Below the pieces are notes generated by a model, which worked only from the letters and a program-made list of their open reading frames with translations, searched no databases and had not been told where the DNA came from. From contig CBDDCC010000023.1 in the NCBI GenBank assembly GCA_965225935.1, positions 682,001 through 746,000 on the forward strand: DNA of 64,000 bases, given 5' to 3'. The DNA is from CALJXB01 sp965225935 (GTDB lineage: Bacteria > Pseudomonadota > Alphaproteobacteria > Kiloniellales > JAKSDN01). Made by a program: the position numbers and the translations under genes. Below, in pieces: positions 25,599 to 34,739 of this stretch (position 1 is its first letter; each line of letters starts with the position of its first letter).

Positions 25599-25656
25599 TG
25601 GTCCGGCGAGTCGGGCCGCGGCTTTCGCACCGAAAACATCCCAATATGTCAGGCGG

Positions 25657-27378
25657 TTAACCTTCCGAGGCCGATTTTGCAGCCCTGCTGCCGGTCCCGA
25701 GTCGCCCGAACAGCAGCGAAACGTTGATGCGCCGGGACTCGAAGCCGTCGGCGAAGCGCAGGCGGTCGGACTTGTGGAACAGGTTGGAGTGGAACATGAC
25801 CGCCCGGTTCTCCCGGTGCGGGATGGTCATTTGCGGCGCGTCCTCCAGGAACGATTCGATGCGCGCCCGCATGTCGGGCCGGCTCTTGTCCCGGTTGACC
25901 TCCAGCCAGTCCCAGTCCGCCGGCTCCTCCTTGGCGTAGACGATCAGGCCGCCGCTCTCGGGCTCCAGGTTGGCCGACTCGGGGGCGATCCAGAAGTTGA
26001 AGGTGACGGCCGCGAAATCGGTGTGGGGCAGGACACCGGCGCCCTCGGCCCCGTGGCGGTAGCTCCACATGTTGGACAGGTGGTGCGGGCCGAGGACCCG
26101 CGGCAGGCGCGCCTTCAGCTCCTCGGCGATCTGGTACATGAGGCTGCAGTTGAAGCCGTCGGCCATGTAGGAAGAGACGAATCCCGCCGGATCGGCCCCG
26201 AAATAGACGGTCGAGTCGTGGCAGAAGCTCCGCAGGCCGGCGAGCGCCTCCGGCGTCAGAAAGTCGTCGAAGTGGACGATCGGCGGCTCGGCCGAGAGAT
26301 AAGCCTCCTCGATGGCCGCCAGGCCGAGAGCCGGGTTCACCGCCGGTCCGGCGAGACGCGGCGCATCGGCGTAGTGCAGGATGCGGCCCAGCGCCCCGCC
26401 CAGGCACCGCGCCTGCTCCTCGCTGAGCGCCCGCTTCCAGTCGGGACCGTCCGCCGGTCCCAGTTCCTCCAGCACCGCCCGCAGCCGGGCCGCCACCTCG
26501 GCGAATCCGGGGTCTAGGGCGCCCTTGGCCAGCAGCCACTCAAGCTGCTGGGCCCGGTCCAGCAGGGAGAAGCGGGTCGCCACCGTGGGCCCAGGGGACT
26601 GTCCCGGGCGCGCCCGGCCCGACCGCGGCGGCGCCTCCAGCAGCGACTGTGGGTTCTCCACCAGCGGACCGCGGGTCAGCCTGCGCAGGTCGGCGAAGGC
26701 CTCCCGGGCCTCGCCGTAGCGGCCCTGGGCCAGCAGCACCGCCGCCAGGTTGTTCTGGGCCTCCCGGAAGCCCGGCCGCAGCCCCAGGGCGGCGCGGTAG
26801 GCCGCCTCGGCCTCGGCCCAGCGGTCCCGGTCCTCCAGCGCCCGGCCGCGCCCGAACTGGGCCTCGGCGAGCCGCGCATCGAGTTCCAGGGCGCGCTCGA
26901 AGCTGGCAAGGGCCGACTCCAGGTCGCCCAGGTCATGGAGCGACCGGCCCAGGTTGGCGTGGGCCGCGGCATGGCCGGGCTGCCGTTCGATCGCCCGCCG
27001 GAAGCAGGCGGCGGCATCCTCGGGCTCGCCGCGCTGGTGATAAAGCAGGCCGAGGTTGGTCTCGGCGTCCGCGTGTGCAGGCTCGCGGGCGAGACAGGCC
27101 CGATAGGCCGCCTCGGCCCCTGCCGAGTCGCCGGCCGCAGCCAGCACCACCCCGAGATTGAAGTGGTAGAGCGAGCGTTCGGGCTGGATCTCGGTGGCGC
27201 CGCGAATCAGCTCCGCCGCCGCCTTGTGGTCGCCGGCCTCATGGGCCAGCAGGCCGAACATGTGGAGGGCCTCCGAGTTCCGCGGGCTTTCCTGCAGGAC
27301 CCGCCGGTAGGCGGCCTCCGCCTCGCGCAGGCGGCCGCCCTGGTGGAGGCGAACGGCCGTTGCGAGCAGGTCCTGCAT
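25657..27378 (-). CDS. TPR protein with 2OG-Fe(II) oxygenase domain
   Basis: This 573-residue protein carries seven to eight TPR units (residues 5-270), a spacer, and a C-terminal oxygenase domain (about 385-560). The iron ligands are intact: HTD (His codon 26023-26025) and the distal His in NLFHKSDRLRF (codon 25774-25776). The 2OG-binding Arg is in SRRINVS. It should hydroxylate a protein, peptide or metabolite recruited by the TPR scaffold, using O2 and 2-oxoglutarate; the target is unknown. The ATG at 27378 directly precedes the first TPR. Its domain order matches that of the degenerate paralogue at 21529-23349. It is inserted, in reverse orientation, between the DUF3576 gene and leuS. Confidence 0.85.
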   Translation of the reverse strand: MQDLLATAVRLHQGGRLREAEAAYRRVLQESPRNSEALHMFGLLAHEAGDHKAAAELIRGATEIQPERSLYHFNLGVVLAAAGDSAGAEAAYRACLAREPAHADAETNLGLLYHQRGEPEDAAACFRRAIERQPGHAAAHANLGRSLHDLGDLESALASFERALELDARLAEAQFGRGRALEDRDRWAEAEAAYRAALGLRPGFREAQNNLAAVLLAQGRYGEAREAFADLRRLTRGPLVENPQSLLEAPPRSGRARPGQSPGPTVATRFSLLDRAQQLEWLLAKGALDPGFAEVAARLRAVLEELGPADGPDWKRALSEEQARCLGGALGRILHYADAPRLAGPAVNPALGLAAIEEAYLSAEPPIVHFDDFLTPEALAGLRSFCHDSTVYFGADPAGFVSSYMADGFNCSLMYQIAEELKARLPRVLGPHHLSNMWSYRHGAEGAGVLPHTDFAAVTFNFWIAPESANLEPESGGLIVYAKEEPADWDWLEVNRDKSRPDMRARIESFLEDAPQMTIPHRENRAVMFHSNLFHKSDRLRFADGFESRRINVSLLFGRLGTGSRAAKSASEG

Positions 27379-27710
27379 GGCGAGAAGCGCGGGTGTCTGG
27401 CGAAGGTCTCTCGGACCGGCGGAAAAGGCCGGTTTCCATCGATACCGCGGCACCATGCAGCAAAGCGGCGGTCATGGCAAACGCCCGGGCGCCACGGCGC
27501 CGGTGGGCTGTCGCGGAGCCGCGCAAAGGCCCCCGATCCAGCCCCGAATCGCGCCCTTTCCGGGGCCCGCTCCCGCGCTCGCGGACCGCTGGAAAGCCGT
27601 CCCGCGCCATGCTAGGTATGGCGCCCGCTCGCCCTCGGACCCGACTCCGAGTCGGGGGCGGGCTCCCGGATCATGCCCAGGCTCCCGTTCGGACAGGTGG
27701 ATCAGCAGCG
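27379..27710. other. Intergenic region upstream of leuS
   Basis: This 332-bp GC-rich stretch lies between divergent genes. It contains a 7-bp hairpin CCCGACT/AGTCGGG (27640-27656) about 55 bp before the leuS start. No leader peptide rich in Leu codons and no clear promoter could be identified. Confidence 0.5.
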
Positions 27711-30299
27711 ATGACGCAGGCCGTCTCCCGCTACAACGTCAAGGAAAGCGAGGCCAGGTGGCAGACGGCCTGGGACGAGGCCGGCTGCTTCGCCGTCGCG
27801 GCCGAGCCAGAGCGTCCCAAGTACTACGTGCTGGAGATGTTTCCCTACCCTTCGGGGCGCATCCACATGGGGCACGTGCGCAACTACACCATCGGCGACG
27901 TGATCGCCCGCTTCAAGCGGGCCCGCGGCTTCAACGTGCTGCACCCCATGGGCTGGGACGCCTTCGGCCTGCCGGCCGAGAACGCGGCCATGGCAAAAGG
28001 CGTCCATCCCGGCAAATGGACCCGCGAGAACATCGCCGCCATGCGCGGCCAGCTCAAGGGCATGGGCCTGTCGCTGGACTGGGACCGGGAGATCGCCACC
28101 TGCCACCCGGGCTACTACCGCCACCAGCAGCAGATGTTCCTCGACTTCCTGGCCGCGGACCTGGCCTACCGCAAGGAGTCCTGGGTCAACTGGGATCCCG
28201 TCGACCAGACCGTGCTGGCCAACGAGCAGGTGATCGACGGCCGCGGCTGGCGCTCGGGCGCGCCGGTCGAGAAACGCAAGCTGCCCCAATGGTTCTTTCG
28301 CATCACCGCCTATGCCGACGAGCTGCTGTCGGCGCTGGAGCGCCTGCCGCGCTGGCCGGAGAAGGTCCGCATCATGCAGGACCGCTGGATCGGCCGCTCG
28401 CAGGGCGCGCGGGTCCGCTTCGCCCTGGGCGGCCGCGAGGATCTCACGGGCGAGTCCCTCGAGGTCTTCACCACCAGGCCGGACACGCTCTTCGGCATGT
28501 CCTTCTGTGCGCTCTCGCCGCACCACCCGCTGTCGACGCGCCTCGCCGAGAGCGACCCGGCGCTGGCCGACTTCATCGCCGAGTGCGACCGCCTGGGCAC
28601 CAGCGAAGAGGCCATCGAGACCGCCGAGAAGCAGGGCTACGACACCGGCCTCTGGGTCGACCACCCTTTCCTGGAGGGGACCCGGTTCCCGGTCTTTGTC
28701 GCCAACTTCGTGCTGATGGACTACGGCACCGGCGCCATCTTCGGCTGTCCCGGCCACGACCAGCGCGACCTGGAGTTCGCGCGCAAGTACGGCCTGGAGG
28801 TGATCCCGGTGGTGCTGCCGCCCGGCGAGGACGCGGCGACCTACCGGATCGGCGACGAGGCCTACCTGGGCGAGGGCGCCATCGTCAACTCGGACTTCCT
28901 GGACGGACTGGCCGTGGAGCCCGCCAAGGAGGTGGTGATCGAGCGCCTGGAGTCCCTCGGCACCGGCCGCGGCGAGGTGCAGTATCGGCTGCGCGACTGG
29001 GGCGCGTCTCGCCAGCGCTATTGGGGCTGCCCGATCCCGGTGATCCACTGCCCCACCTGCGGCATCGTCCCGGCGCCTTCCGAAGACCTCCCGGTTCTGC
29101 TGCCCGAGGACATCGTCCTCGGCAAGCCTGGTAACCCGCTCGCCACCCACCCCACCTGGAAGCACGTCGACTGTCCGGCCTGTGGCGGGCCCGCCGAGCG
29201 AGAGACCGACACCCTCGACACCTTCGTCGACTCCTCCTGGTACTTCGCCCGCTTCTGCAGCCCGCGCGACGAGGCCGCCTTCGACCGGGCGGCGGTCGAC
29301 TACTGGCTGCCGGTCGACCAGTACGTGGGCGGCATCGAGCACGCTGTACTGCACCTGCTCTACTCGCGCTTCTTCACCCGGGCGCTCTCCAAGTGCGGCT
29401 ACCTGGAGCTGGACGAACCCTTCGCCGGGCTGTTCACCCAGGGCATGATCTGCCACGAGACCTACCGGGACGGAGATGGCAAGTGGCTGTCTCCCGATCA
29501 GGTGAGCCGCGAGGCCGGCGGCAAGGTGGTCGGCCCGGACGGAAGGCCGGTCACGGTCGGGCGCTCTGAAAAGATGAGCAAGTCCAAGGCGAACACCATC
29601 GATCCGGCCGAGATCATCGGGACCTACGGGGCCGACACGGCGCGCTGGTTCATGCTGTCGGACAGTCCGCCCGACCGCGACCTGGACTGGACCGAGGCCG
29701 GGGTGGAGGGCGCCTTCCGCTTCGTCCAGCGGCTCTGGCGCACTATGGCCGAGGCGCTCGGGTCCCTGCCCGAAGGCGTCGGCAACGGCTCGCCGCCGGA
29801 TCTCGGCGCCGCGGCGCTCGACCTGCGGCGCTCGACCCACCGGGGGATCGCGGCGGTCACCGAGGACATCGAGCAGTTTCGTTTCAACCGGGCCGTGGCC
29901 CGGGTCCACGAGCTGGCCAACGCCATCACCGATTTCGCCGCCAAGGACGCCGGCGACCGCTGGGCCCTGCGCGAGGCCATCGAGGCCCTGGTGCGGCTGA
30001 TCGGCCCGATGATGCCCCACCTGGGCGAGGAGATGTGGCACGCCCTGGGCCACGAGACCCTGCTGGTCGACGAGCCCTGGCCGGAGGCCGAGGCGGCCTT
30101 CCTGATCGACGACACGGTGACCCTGGCGGTGCAGGTCAACGGCAAGCTGCGGGCGACCATCACCCTGCCCCGGGACAGCGGGGACCAGGAGGCCCAGGAC
30201 CAGGCGCTGGCCGAGCCGGCCGTGCAGCGGGCCATGGGCGAGCGCGCGGCGCGCAAGATCATCGTGGTCAAGAACCGGGTGGTGAACGTCGTTGTCTGA
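27711..30299 (+). CDS. leuS: Leucyl-tRNA synthetase
   Basis: This 862-residue class I synthetase charges tRNA-Leu. The ATP-binding HIGH-type motif is YPSGRIHMGHVRNYT (about residue 45-60) and the KMSKS loop is SEKMSKSKANT (about 620). The large CP1 editing insertion contains the threonine-rich FTTRPDTLFGM, and a zinc-like CPTCG...CPACGG pair is present. The ATG at 27711 matches the family N-terminus (MTQAVSRYNVKESEARWQ) and lies 9 nt after GGTGG. The gene overlaps lptE by 8 bp. leuS-lptE-holA form one transcription unit. Confidence 0.97.
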   Translation: MTQAVSRYNVKESEARWQTAWDEAGCFAVAAEPERPKYYVLEMFPYPSGRIHMGHVRNYTIGDVIARFKRARGFNVLHPMGWDAFGLPAENAAMAKGVHPGKWTRENIAAMRGQLKGMGLSLDWDREIATCHPGYYRHQQQMFLDFLAADLAYRKESWVNWDPVDQTVLANEQVIDGRGWRSGAPVEKRKLPQWFFRITAYADELLSALERLPRWPEKVRIMQDRWIGRSQGARVRFALGGREDLTGESLEVFTTRPDTLFGMSFCALSPHHPLSTRLAESDPALADFIAECDRLGTSEEAIETAEKQGYDTGLWVDHPFLEGTRFPVFVANFVLMDYGTGAIFGCPGHDQRDLEFARKYGLEVIPVVLPPGEDAATYRIGDEAYLGEGAIVNSDFLDGLAVEPAKEVVIERLESLGTGRGEVQYRLRDWGASRQRYWGCPIPVIHCPTCGIVPAPSEDLPVLLPEDIVLGKPGNPLATHPTWKHVDCPACGGPAERETDTLDTFVDSSWYFARFCSPRDEAAFDRAAVDYWLPVDQYVGGIEHAVLHLLYSRFFTRALSKCGYLELDEPFAGLFTQGMICHETYRDGDGKWLSPDQVSREAGGKVVGPDGRPVTVGRSEKMSKSKANTIDPAEIIGTYGADTARWFMLSDSPPDRDLDWTEAGVEGAFRFVQRLWRTMAEALGSLPEGVGNGSPPDLGAAALDLRRSTHRGIAAVTEDIEQFRFNRAVARVHELANAITDFAAKDAGDRWALREAIEALVRLIGPMMPHLGEEMWHALGHETLLVDEPWPEAEAAFLIDDTVTLAVQVNGKLRATITLPRDSGDQEAQDQALAEPAVQRAMGERAARKIIVVKNRVVNVVV

Positions 30300-30843
30300 G
30301 GCCACGTCCACGGCGCCCCGGGTTGCCGCTCGTCTCGGCGTCCTGCTCCTGCTGCTGGGGCTGGCGGGCCTCGCGGGCTGCGGCTTCCGGCCGGTCTATG
30401 CCCCGCCCGGGTCCGACGAGGCGGTCTCCGCCGAGCAGCTCGCCGCCGTGCGCATCGAGCCCCTGCGGGACCGCACCGGCCAGCAGCTCCACAACTTCCT
30501 GCGCGACGAGCTGAACCCCGACGGTCAGCCCATCAACCCGCTCTACAGCCTGCAGGTCGACGTGAAGCGCCGGACCCAGAAGCTCGCCTTCCGGGAGGAC
30601 GAGACCGCCACCCGCGCCAACATCATCCTCAACTCGTCCTTCGTCCTGCGGGACGTCGAGGACGACCGGGTGCTCTACTCCGGCCGGGTGAACTCGATCC
30701 TTAGCTACAACATCCTCAACGAGCCCTATCCGACCCTGGTCTCCGAGCAGGAGACCTTGCGCCGCGGCCTGCAGGAGCTGTCCCAGAACATCAAGCTGCG
30801 GCTCGCCGTCTACTTCCGGACCGCCGAGGGCGAGGAGCTGTGA
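30292..30843 (+). CDS. lptE: LPS-assembly lipoprotein LptE
   Basis: The 183-residue lipoprotein has the lipobox GLAGCGFRPVY (Cys about residue 28), the conserved beginning of LptE. It forms the outer-membrane plug of the LptDE translocon that inserts lipopolysaccharide. It starts with a TTG inside the end of leuS (8-bp overlap), behind GGTGG, implying translational coupling. The size and position between leuS and holA match the conserved alphaproteobacterial arrangement. Confidence 0.9.
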   Translation: MSEATSTAPRVAARLGVLLLLLGLAGLAGCGFRPVYAPPGSDEAVSAEQLAAVRIEPLRDRTGQQLHNFLRDELNPDGQPINPLYSLQVDVKRRTQKLAFREDETATRANIILNSSFVLRDVEDDRVLYSGRVNSILSYNILNEPYPTLVSEQETLRRGLQELSQNIKLRLAVYFRTAEGEEL

Positions 30844-30871
30844 TCAGCGAACTCCCGACAGGAGTCGCACG

Positions 30872-31918
30872 GTGAAAGTGAGCGGCCGCCAAATAGAGGG
30901 CTTCCTGGCCGCGCCGGACCCGGCGGTGCGCGCGGTCCTGCTCTACGGGCCCGACGGCGGCCTGGTGCGGGAGCGGGCCGACCGGCTGGTGCGGGGCGCC
31001 ACCGGCGACCCGGGCGATCCCTTCAGGGTCGCCGAGCTGACGCCAGGCGAAGTCGAGAGCGAGCCCAGCCGGCTGTTCGACGAGGCCGCGGCGATCGCCA
31101 TGACCGGCGGGCGGAGGGCGGTGCGGATGCGGGGCCTGGGCGACCCCCTGGCCGATATCCTGGGGCGGTTCCTCGATGACCCGCCGGGCGACGCCCTGGT
31201 GGTCCTGGAGGCGGGCGACCTGCCGCCGCGCTCGCGCCTGCGCAAGCTGTTCGAGGGGGCCGGGCAGGGCGCAGCCCTGCCGTGCTACCGGGACGAGGCC
31301 CGCGATCTGGCGGCGCTGATCGACGACATGGCCGGGCAGGCCGGCTACCGGGTCTCCCGCGAGGCCCGCGAGTACCTTTCGGCCAACCTGGGCGGCGACC
31401 GCCTGCTGACCCGGCGGGAGCTGGAGAAGCTGCTGCTCTACATGGGTCCCGGCAATGAAGGGGGCGGCGGCGAGATCGGCCTGGCTGAGGCCCAGGCCTG
31501 CGTCGGCGACACGGCCGAGCGCAACCTGGACGACATGGCCTTCGCCCTCGGCGCGGGCAACCTGGCGGAGACCGAGCGCAGCCTGTCGCGCGCCCTCCAG
31601 GAAGGCGCCAGCTGGGTCGCTCCCCTGCGCGCCGCGGCGCGCCATCTGCAACGCCTGCACCAAGTGGCCGGCGCCCTGCGCGGCGGAGCCCGCCCCGAAT
31701 CCGCCATGGCCGCCCTCAGGCCGCCGGTCTTCTGGAAGCAGCGCGAGAGCTTCCAGCGGCAGGCGGCCAGCTGGTCGACGGCGCAGCTCGCGGCGGCGCT
31801 GACCCGCCTCACGGAAACCGAGCTCGAGGGAAAGCGCGGGACGGTGCCGGGCGAGACCCTGGCGTCCCAGACCCTGCTGGCCATCGCCGCCCGGGCGGCC
31901 CGCGCTCAGCGCCGCTGA
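30872..31918 (+). CDS. holA: DNA polymerase III delta subunit
   Basis: The 348-residue HolA protein is the clamp-loader subunit that opens the beta clamp. The N-terminal AAA-like domain begins VRAVLLYGPDGGLVRERAD, with a degenerate P-loop as usual for delta. LVVLEAGDLPPRSRLRKLFE and the lid region DRLLTRRELEKLLLY follow. The start is a GTG at 30872 behind CAGGAG. It lies 28 bp after lptE and converges on grpE. In many relatives parB/parA follow holA; here they do not. Confidence 0.93.
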   Translation: MKVSGRQIEGFLAAPDPAVRAVLLYGPDGGLVRERADRLVRGATGDPGDPFRVAELTPGEVESEPSRLFDEAAAIAMTGGRRAVRMRGLGDPLADILGRFLDDPPGDALVVLEAGDLPPRSRLRKLFEGAGQGAALPCYRDEARDLAALIDDMAGQAGYRVSREAREYLSANLGGDRLLTRRELEKLLLYMGPGNEGGGGEIGLAEAQACVGDTAERNLDDMAFALGAGNLAETERSLSRALQEGASWVAPLRAAARHLQRLHQVAGALRGGARPESAMAALRPPVFWKQRESFQRQAASWSTAQLAAALTRLTETELEGKRGTVPGETLASQTLLAIAARAARAQRR

Positions 31919-31956
31919 GTCCGGCCCCTCGCGCGCGACGCGTTAACGTTTGATTC

Positions 31957-32673
31957 CTATGCGGAGGTGTCGACGCGCCCGCCGGGCTGGCCATTGCCGG
32001 CGCCGTCGGATCCCGAGGTCTCGTCCCCGTTCCCGGCCGCCTCACCGCCGCCCTGCTTCGCCGGCGGGCCGCCCTTGGCCACGCCGACGCGGGCCGGCCG
32101 CAGCAGGCGGTCGTGCAGCATGTAGCCGGGCTGGATCACCTGGGCGATGGTGCCGGCGGGCTGGTTGGGGTCGGGCACCTCGTACATGGCTTCGTGGCGG
32201 TGCGGGTCCAGGCGCTCGCCCAGGGGGTCGAGCTTGACGATGCTGTGGCGCTCGAAGGCCGACTGCAGCTCCTTCTCGGTCAGGCGGACGCCTTCCAGGA
32301 GCGTCTTCAGCGCGTCCCCGGAGGCATCGGCCTCATCCGGCACGCTCTCCAGCGCGCGGGACAGGTTGTCCGCCACCGCCAGCAGGTCGCGCGCCAGCGG
32401 CGCGGCGGCGTAGCGCACGGCGTCCTCGCGCTCGCGCTGGCTGCGCCGGCGCTGGTTCTCGGCCTCGGCCAGCGCCCTCAGGAGCTGGTCGCGCAGGTCC
32501 GCCGCCTCGGCCTCCAGCTTGGCGAGCCGCGCCGCGGGGTCGTCCGCGGTCTCTGCCGCTGATGTGGCCTCCTGCCCGTCTCCGCCGTTCGGCTCCGCCT
32601 GTTCGGCGCTCGCCGGGCCTTCGGGGTCGTCGTGGGGGCCTTCTGCTTGGGTATCTGCTCTGCGGTTCGACAT
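31957..32673 (-). CDS. grpE: Nucleotide exchange factor GrpE
   Basis: The 238-residue GrpE stimulates ADP release from DnaK. An acidic, disordered N-terminus (residues 1-50) precedes a long coiled coil (about 50-100, LAKLEAEAADLRDQLLRAL). The conserved head contains DNLSRALE, LDPLGERLDPHRHEAMYEVP and GYMLHDRLLRPARVGVAKG. The C-terminal tail is Gly-rich. It lies 35 bp downstream of hrcA on the same strand, the usual heat-shock pair. The ATG at 32673 defines the family-length product; the long frame above it is a shadow of hrcA. Confidence 0.95.
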   Translation of the reverse strand: MSNRRADTQAEGPHDDPEGPASAEQAEPNGGDGQEATSAAETADDPAARLAKLEAEAADLRDQLLRALAEAENQRRRSQREREDAVRYAAAPLARDLLAVADNLSRALESVPDEADASGDALKTLLEGVRLTEKELQSAFERHSIVKLDPLGERLDPHRHEAMYEVPDPNQPAGTIAQVIQPGYMLHDRLLRPARVGVAKGGPPAKQGGGEAAGNGDETSGSDGAGNGQPGGRVDTSA

Positions 32674-32708
32674 GGAAGGTTGGTTTCCCTCTGGGCTTTG
32701 CGCGTCGG

Positions 32709-33791
32709 TCAGCGGACCATGCGGCCGATCACCTTGGCAGTGTAGTCGACCATGGGGATGATGCGGGCGTAGTCGATGCGGGTGGGGCCGATGACGCCCA
32801 CGGCGCCGATCAGCTGTTGCTGGCTGTTGTTGTAGGGCGCGATGATCATGGAGCAGCCGGCCAGGCCGAACAGCTCGCTCTCCGCGCCGATGAAGATCTG
32901 CACGCCGGCCGCGGTGTCCGTGAGCTGCAGCAGGTTGAGCAGCGTCTCCTTGGCCTCCAGCAGGGTGAAGAGCTGGCGGATCCTCTCCAGGTCCTCGACC
33001 GCGCTGACGTCCTCGAGAAGCTGCGCCTGGCCGCGCACGATGAGGGCGCCCTTGGAGCCCTCGCCGGCCCAGCTCGCCAGACCCTGCTCCACCACCTTCT
33101 GGGTGAGCCCGTCGAGCTCCGCCTGCTGGGCCTCCATCTCGCACCGGACCTCGGTCTCGGCCTCGCCGAGGGAGCGGCCGACGAGGCGCGCCGAGAGGTA
33201 GTTGGTGGCCTCGACCAGGGAGGAGGGCGGCAGGCCCACGGGCACGTCGATCACCCGGTTCTCGACGATGCCCGAGTTGGAGACCATGACCACCAGCGCC
33301 CGGCCGGGCCCGAGGGAAACGAACTCGATGTGCTTCAGCGGCTCTTCCAGCTTCGGCGCCACCACCAGTCCGGCGCAGTGGGAGAGGCCCGACAGCATGG
33401 TGCTCGCCTCCTCCAGCACCTCGGGCATGCTGCGCCCCGTGGCGGCGCACTGGCTCTCGATGTGCTGGCGGTCGGAATCGGTCAGGTTGCCGTGCTCCAG
33501 AAGGCCGTTTACGAAGAGTCTCAGGCCCAGGTCCGTGGGCAGCCGGCCGGCCGAGGTGTGCGGCGCGTAGAGCAGCCCCAGCTCCTCGAGATCGGCCATG
33601 ACGTTGCGGATGGTGGCCGGCGACAGGTTGAGGCCGAGCTGGCGCGAGAGCGTGCGCGAGCCGATGGGCTCGCCGCTGTCCACATAGGCCTCGACGATGT
33701 GGCGCAGAACGTCCCGCGAGCGCTCGTTGAGCTGCTCGAGCGTGGTCGTAACCTCCCGCGAGTCCTGCGCTTTGCTGTCGATCGGCTTCAT
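32709..33791 (-). CDS. hrcA: Heat-inducible transcription repressor HrcA
   Basis: The 360-residue protein has an N-terminal winged helix (about residues 20-85: IGSRTLSRQL, LSPATIRNVMADLEELGLL, HTSAGRLPTDLG) and a C-terminal GAF-like/dimerisation domain. HrcA binds CIRCE operators and depends on GroE for folding. The ATG at 33791 gives the family-typical N-terminus MKPIDS. No CIRCE inverted repeat was seen upstream of hrcA or grpE, so in this strain the targets are probably elsewhere (for example groESL). It is divergent from rph. Confidence 0.95.
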   Translation of the reverse strand: MKPIDSKAQDSREVTTTLEQLNERSRDVLRHIVEAYVDSGEPIGSRTLSRQLGLNLSPATIRNVMADLEELGLLYAPHTSAGRLPTDLGLRLFVNGLLEHGNLTDSDRQHIESQCAATGRSMPEVLEEASTMLSGLSHCAGLVVAPKLEEPLKHIEFVSLGPGRALVVMVSNSGIVENRVIDVPVGLPPSSLVEATNYLSARLVGRSLGEAETEVRCEMEAQQAELDGLTQKVVEQGLASWAGEGSKGALIVRGQAQLLEDVSAVEDLERIRQLFTLLEAKETLLNLLQLTDTAAGVQIFIGAESELFGLAGCSMIIAPYNNSQQQLIGAVGVIGPTRIDYARIIPMVDYTAKVIGRMVR

Positions 33792-34001
33792 GTCGCGAAA
33801 TGCCTGGAGCGGCCGGCCCGGAATCGCTCTTCGGGGCATGGGGAATGTAGTGACGGGCATGCGGGGCGTCAACGCGCCCCGGGTTCGCCGAAGGGGCCGC
33901 CCTGCCGGCGCCGGTGGACGGGCGCCCGGCCTTGGGCTAGCTTGCGGCGCGCCCAGCGCCGGCGCCACCGCACGCGAAACCCAAAGGATTTGGACAGCGC
34001 C

Positions 34002-34718
34002 ATGCGACCCTCAGGCCGCGCCCCCGACCAGCTGCGCCCCGTCACCCTGGAAAGAGACGTGAACAAGCACGCCGAGGGGTCCTGTCTCGCGCGCTTCGGC
34101 GACACCCACGTGCTCTGCACCGCAAGCATCGAGGACTCGGTGCCCTTCTTCATGCGCAACAGCGGGCGCGGCTGGGTGACCGCCGAGTACGGCATGCTGC
34201 CGCGGGCGACCACCACGCGCGGCGACCGGGAGGCGGCGCGCGGCCGCCAGTCGGGGCGGACCATGGAGATCCAGCGCCTGATCGGCCGTTCACTGCGGGC
34301 GGTGACCGACCTCACCGGCTTCGGCGAGCGCACCATCCGCATCGACTGCGACGTGCTGCAGGCCGACGGCGGCACCCGCACCGCCGCCGTGACCGGCAGC
34401 TACGTGGCGCTCTACGAAGCCTTCCGCCACATGGCCGAACTGAGCGCGGTGAAAGAGATCCCCTTGTCAGACCAGATCGCGGCCGTCTCCTGCGGCCTGC
34501 TGCAGGGCGCGGCGTTGCTCGACCTGGACTACAAGGAGGATTCCAAGGTCCAGGTGGACGCCAACTTCGTCATGACCGGCCGGGGCGGCCTGGTGGAGAT
34601 CCAGACCACGGCCGAGCACGAGCCCTTCTCGCGGGAACAGCTCGTCGAGATGCTGGGGCTGGCGGAAAAGGGCGTGCGTGAGCTGGCGGCGGTCCAGCGC
34701 GCCGCCCTCGGCCTCTAG
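34002..34718 (+). CDS. rph: Ribonuclease PH
   Basis: The 238-residue phosphorolytic 3'-exoribonuclease trims tRNA and rRNA 3' ends. Family signatures are MRPSGRAPDQLRPVTLERD at the N-terminus, GWVTAEYGMLPRATTTR, GRQSGRTMEIQRLIGRSLRA, IDCDVLQADGGTRTAAVTG and LDLDYKEDS. The length is standard. The ATG at 34002 follows an AAAGGATTTGG region. It heads the operon-like run rph-rdgB-hemW. Confidence 0.97.
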   Translation: MRPSGRAPDQLRPVTLERDVNKHAEGSCLARFGDTHVLCTASIEDSVPFFMRNSGRGWVTAEYGMLPRATTTRGDREAARGRQSGRTMEIQRLIGRSLRAVTDLTGFGERTIRIDCDVLQADGGTRTAAVTGSYVALYEAFRHMAELSAVKEIPLSDQIAAVSCGLLQGAALLDLDYKEDSKVQVDANFVMTGRGGLVEIQTTAEHEPFSREQLVEMLGLAEKGVRELAAVQRAALGL

Positions 34719-34739
34719 GCGCCCGTCCCGCAAGACGCC

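Noticed and set aside
27702..30311. 869-residue open frame antisense to leuS
   Set aside because: High-GC shadow frame; leuS has full synthetase motifs and the antisense translation has no recognisable domain.
33792..34001. Search for a CIRCE operator upstream of hrcA
   Set aside because: No TTAGCACTC-type inverted repeat is present in the hrcA-rph gap or before grpE.
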